This document shows positions 34,329 to 34,403 of a stretch of 34,403 nucleotides of DNA, one piece after another. Source of the DNA: an uncultured Bacilli bacterium (lineage in GTDB: Bacteria; Bacillota_I; Bacilli_A; RF39; UBA660); contig CANQOR010000015.1 in the NCBI GenBank assembly GCA_947625535.1, positions 1-34,403 on the forward strand, read 5' to 3'. The notes beneath the pieces were generated by a model. The model was not told where the DNA came from, did not search any database, and worked only from the letters and a program-made list of their open reading frames with translations. How positions within the stretch are numbered: position 1 is the first letter of the stretch; each line of letters begins with the position of its first letter. The position numbers and the translations under genes were made by a program.

Positions 34329-34403
34329 GGGGGATTAGCTCAGCTGGCTAGAGCACCTGCCCTGCACGCAGGGGGTCGCGGGTTCGAATCCCACATCCTC
34401 CAC
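34329..34403 (+). tRNA. tRNA-Ala(TGC), 3' end cut by the window
   Basis: The acceptor arm is GGGGGAT paired with ATCCTCC (one G-U pair), followed by the D arm, an anticodon arm CCTGC/GCAGG with loop CCTGCAC, and the T arm. The anticodon TGC (34363-34365) reads alanine codons. Position 33 is C instead of the near-universal T, and the T stem has a C-A mismatch (34379 and 34393). Only A73 and the first C of the CCA end lie in the window. It may be the first gene of a longer tRNA cluster. Confidence 0.9.

Noticed and set aside
1..34403. CRISPR arrays, complete prophage, insertion sequences
   Set aside because: No regularly spaced repeats, capsid or terminase genes, or transposase reading frames were seen. 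The only integration-like signature is the 18-19 kb direct repeat.

Overview
This AT-rich window looks like a spore-forming or spore-derived low-GC Firmicute, most likely an uncultured Bacilli/Erysipelotrichales-type gut lineage. The evidence is the very low GC content, Shine-Dalgarno sites of the AGGTGAT/GGAGG type, a gerA-gerC-gerB spore germination operon, a MEP-pathway ispG, a YolD-linked Y-family polymerase, and TGA used as a normal stop codon. The taxonomic placement is inference; no rRNA is present.

Layout. Positions 1-7.8 kb (minus strand): three proteins without a recognised biological role (a 521-aa protein, a 1150-aa transglutaminase-fold protein, a 153-aa membrane protein), a DUF523/TudS-type desulfurase that abuts the transglutaminase gene, a degenerate DnaQ-like protein, and a membrane-anchored NagZ-like GH3 glucosaminidase. 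Positions 8.0-15.3 kb (minus strand): a secreted protein and a membrane-tethered XRE regulator separated by 11-bp direct repeats, a large cell-surface membrane protein, a 640-aa protein with a ParB-like motif, a small anchored protein, a patatin-like phospholipase and an unknown 231-aa protein. At 15.35-15.45 kb two divergent promoters flank a perfect 16-bp palindrome, followed by a plus-strand polysaccharide deacetylase that appears to start at an ATA codon.

Positions 16.9-20.5 kb (minus strand): ispG, then a broken DUF1016 (YhcG-type) nuclease gene enclosed by a 36-bp near-perfect direct repeat of the last codons of the adjacent 23S rRNA uracil methyltransferase gene. This looks like a small integrated element. 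Positions 20.6-23.9 kb (plus strand): the germinant receptor operon in A-C-B order. Positions 24.0-32.6 kb (minus strand): two membrane or surface proteins, a MazG-like/Nudix pair, a radical SAM protein with four extra cysteines, a LysR regulator, a membrane-anchored thioredoxin-fold protein, a cyclophilin lipoprotein and an AlkD-type glycosylase. Positions 32.6-34.4 kb (plus strand): an SOS-type promoter driving a Y-family polymerase and YolD protein, then a tRNA-Ala cut by the window end.

Functional themes are cell-wall modification (NagZ, NodB deacetylase, surface proteins), extracytoplasmic protein folding (thioredoxin fold plus cyclophilin), nucleotide and DNA damage handling (MazG, Nudix, AlkD, Y-polymerase/YolD) and spore germination. 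Most transcription units end in clear intrinsic terminators. Once the DUF1016 pseudogene is counted, no stretch over 300 bases lacks a gene.

Several GTG codons that could be taken as starts are actually part of the AGGTG Shine-Dalgarno sequence; for those genes the ATG a few codons downstream is used here.
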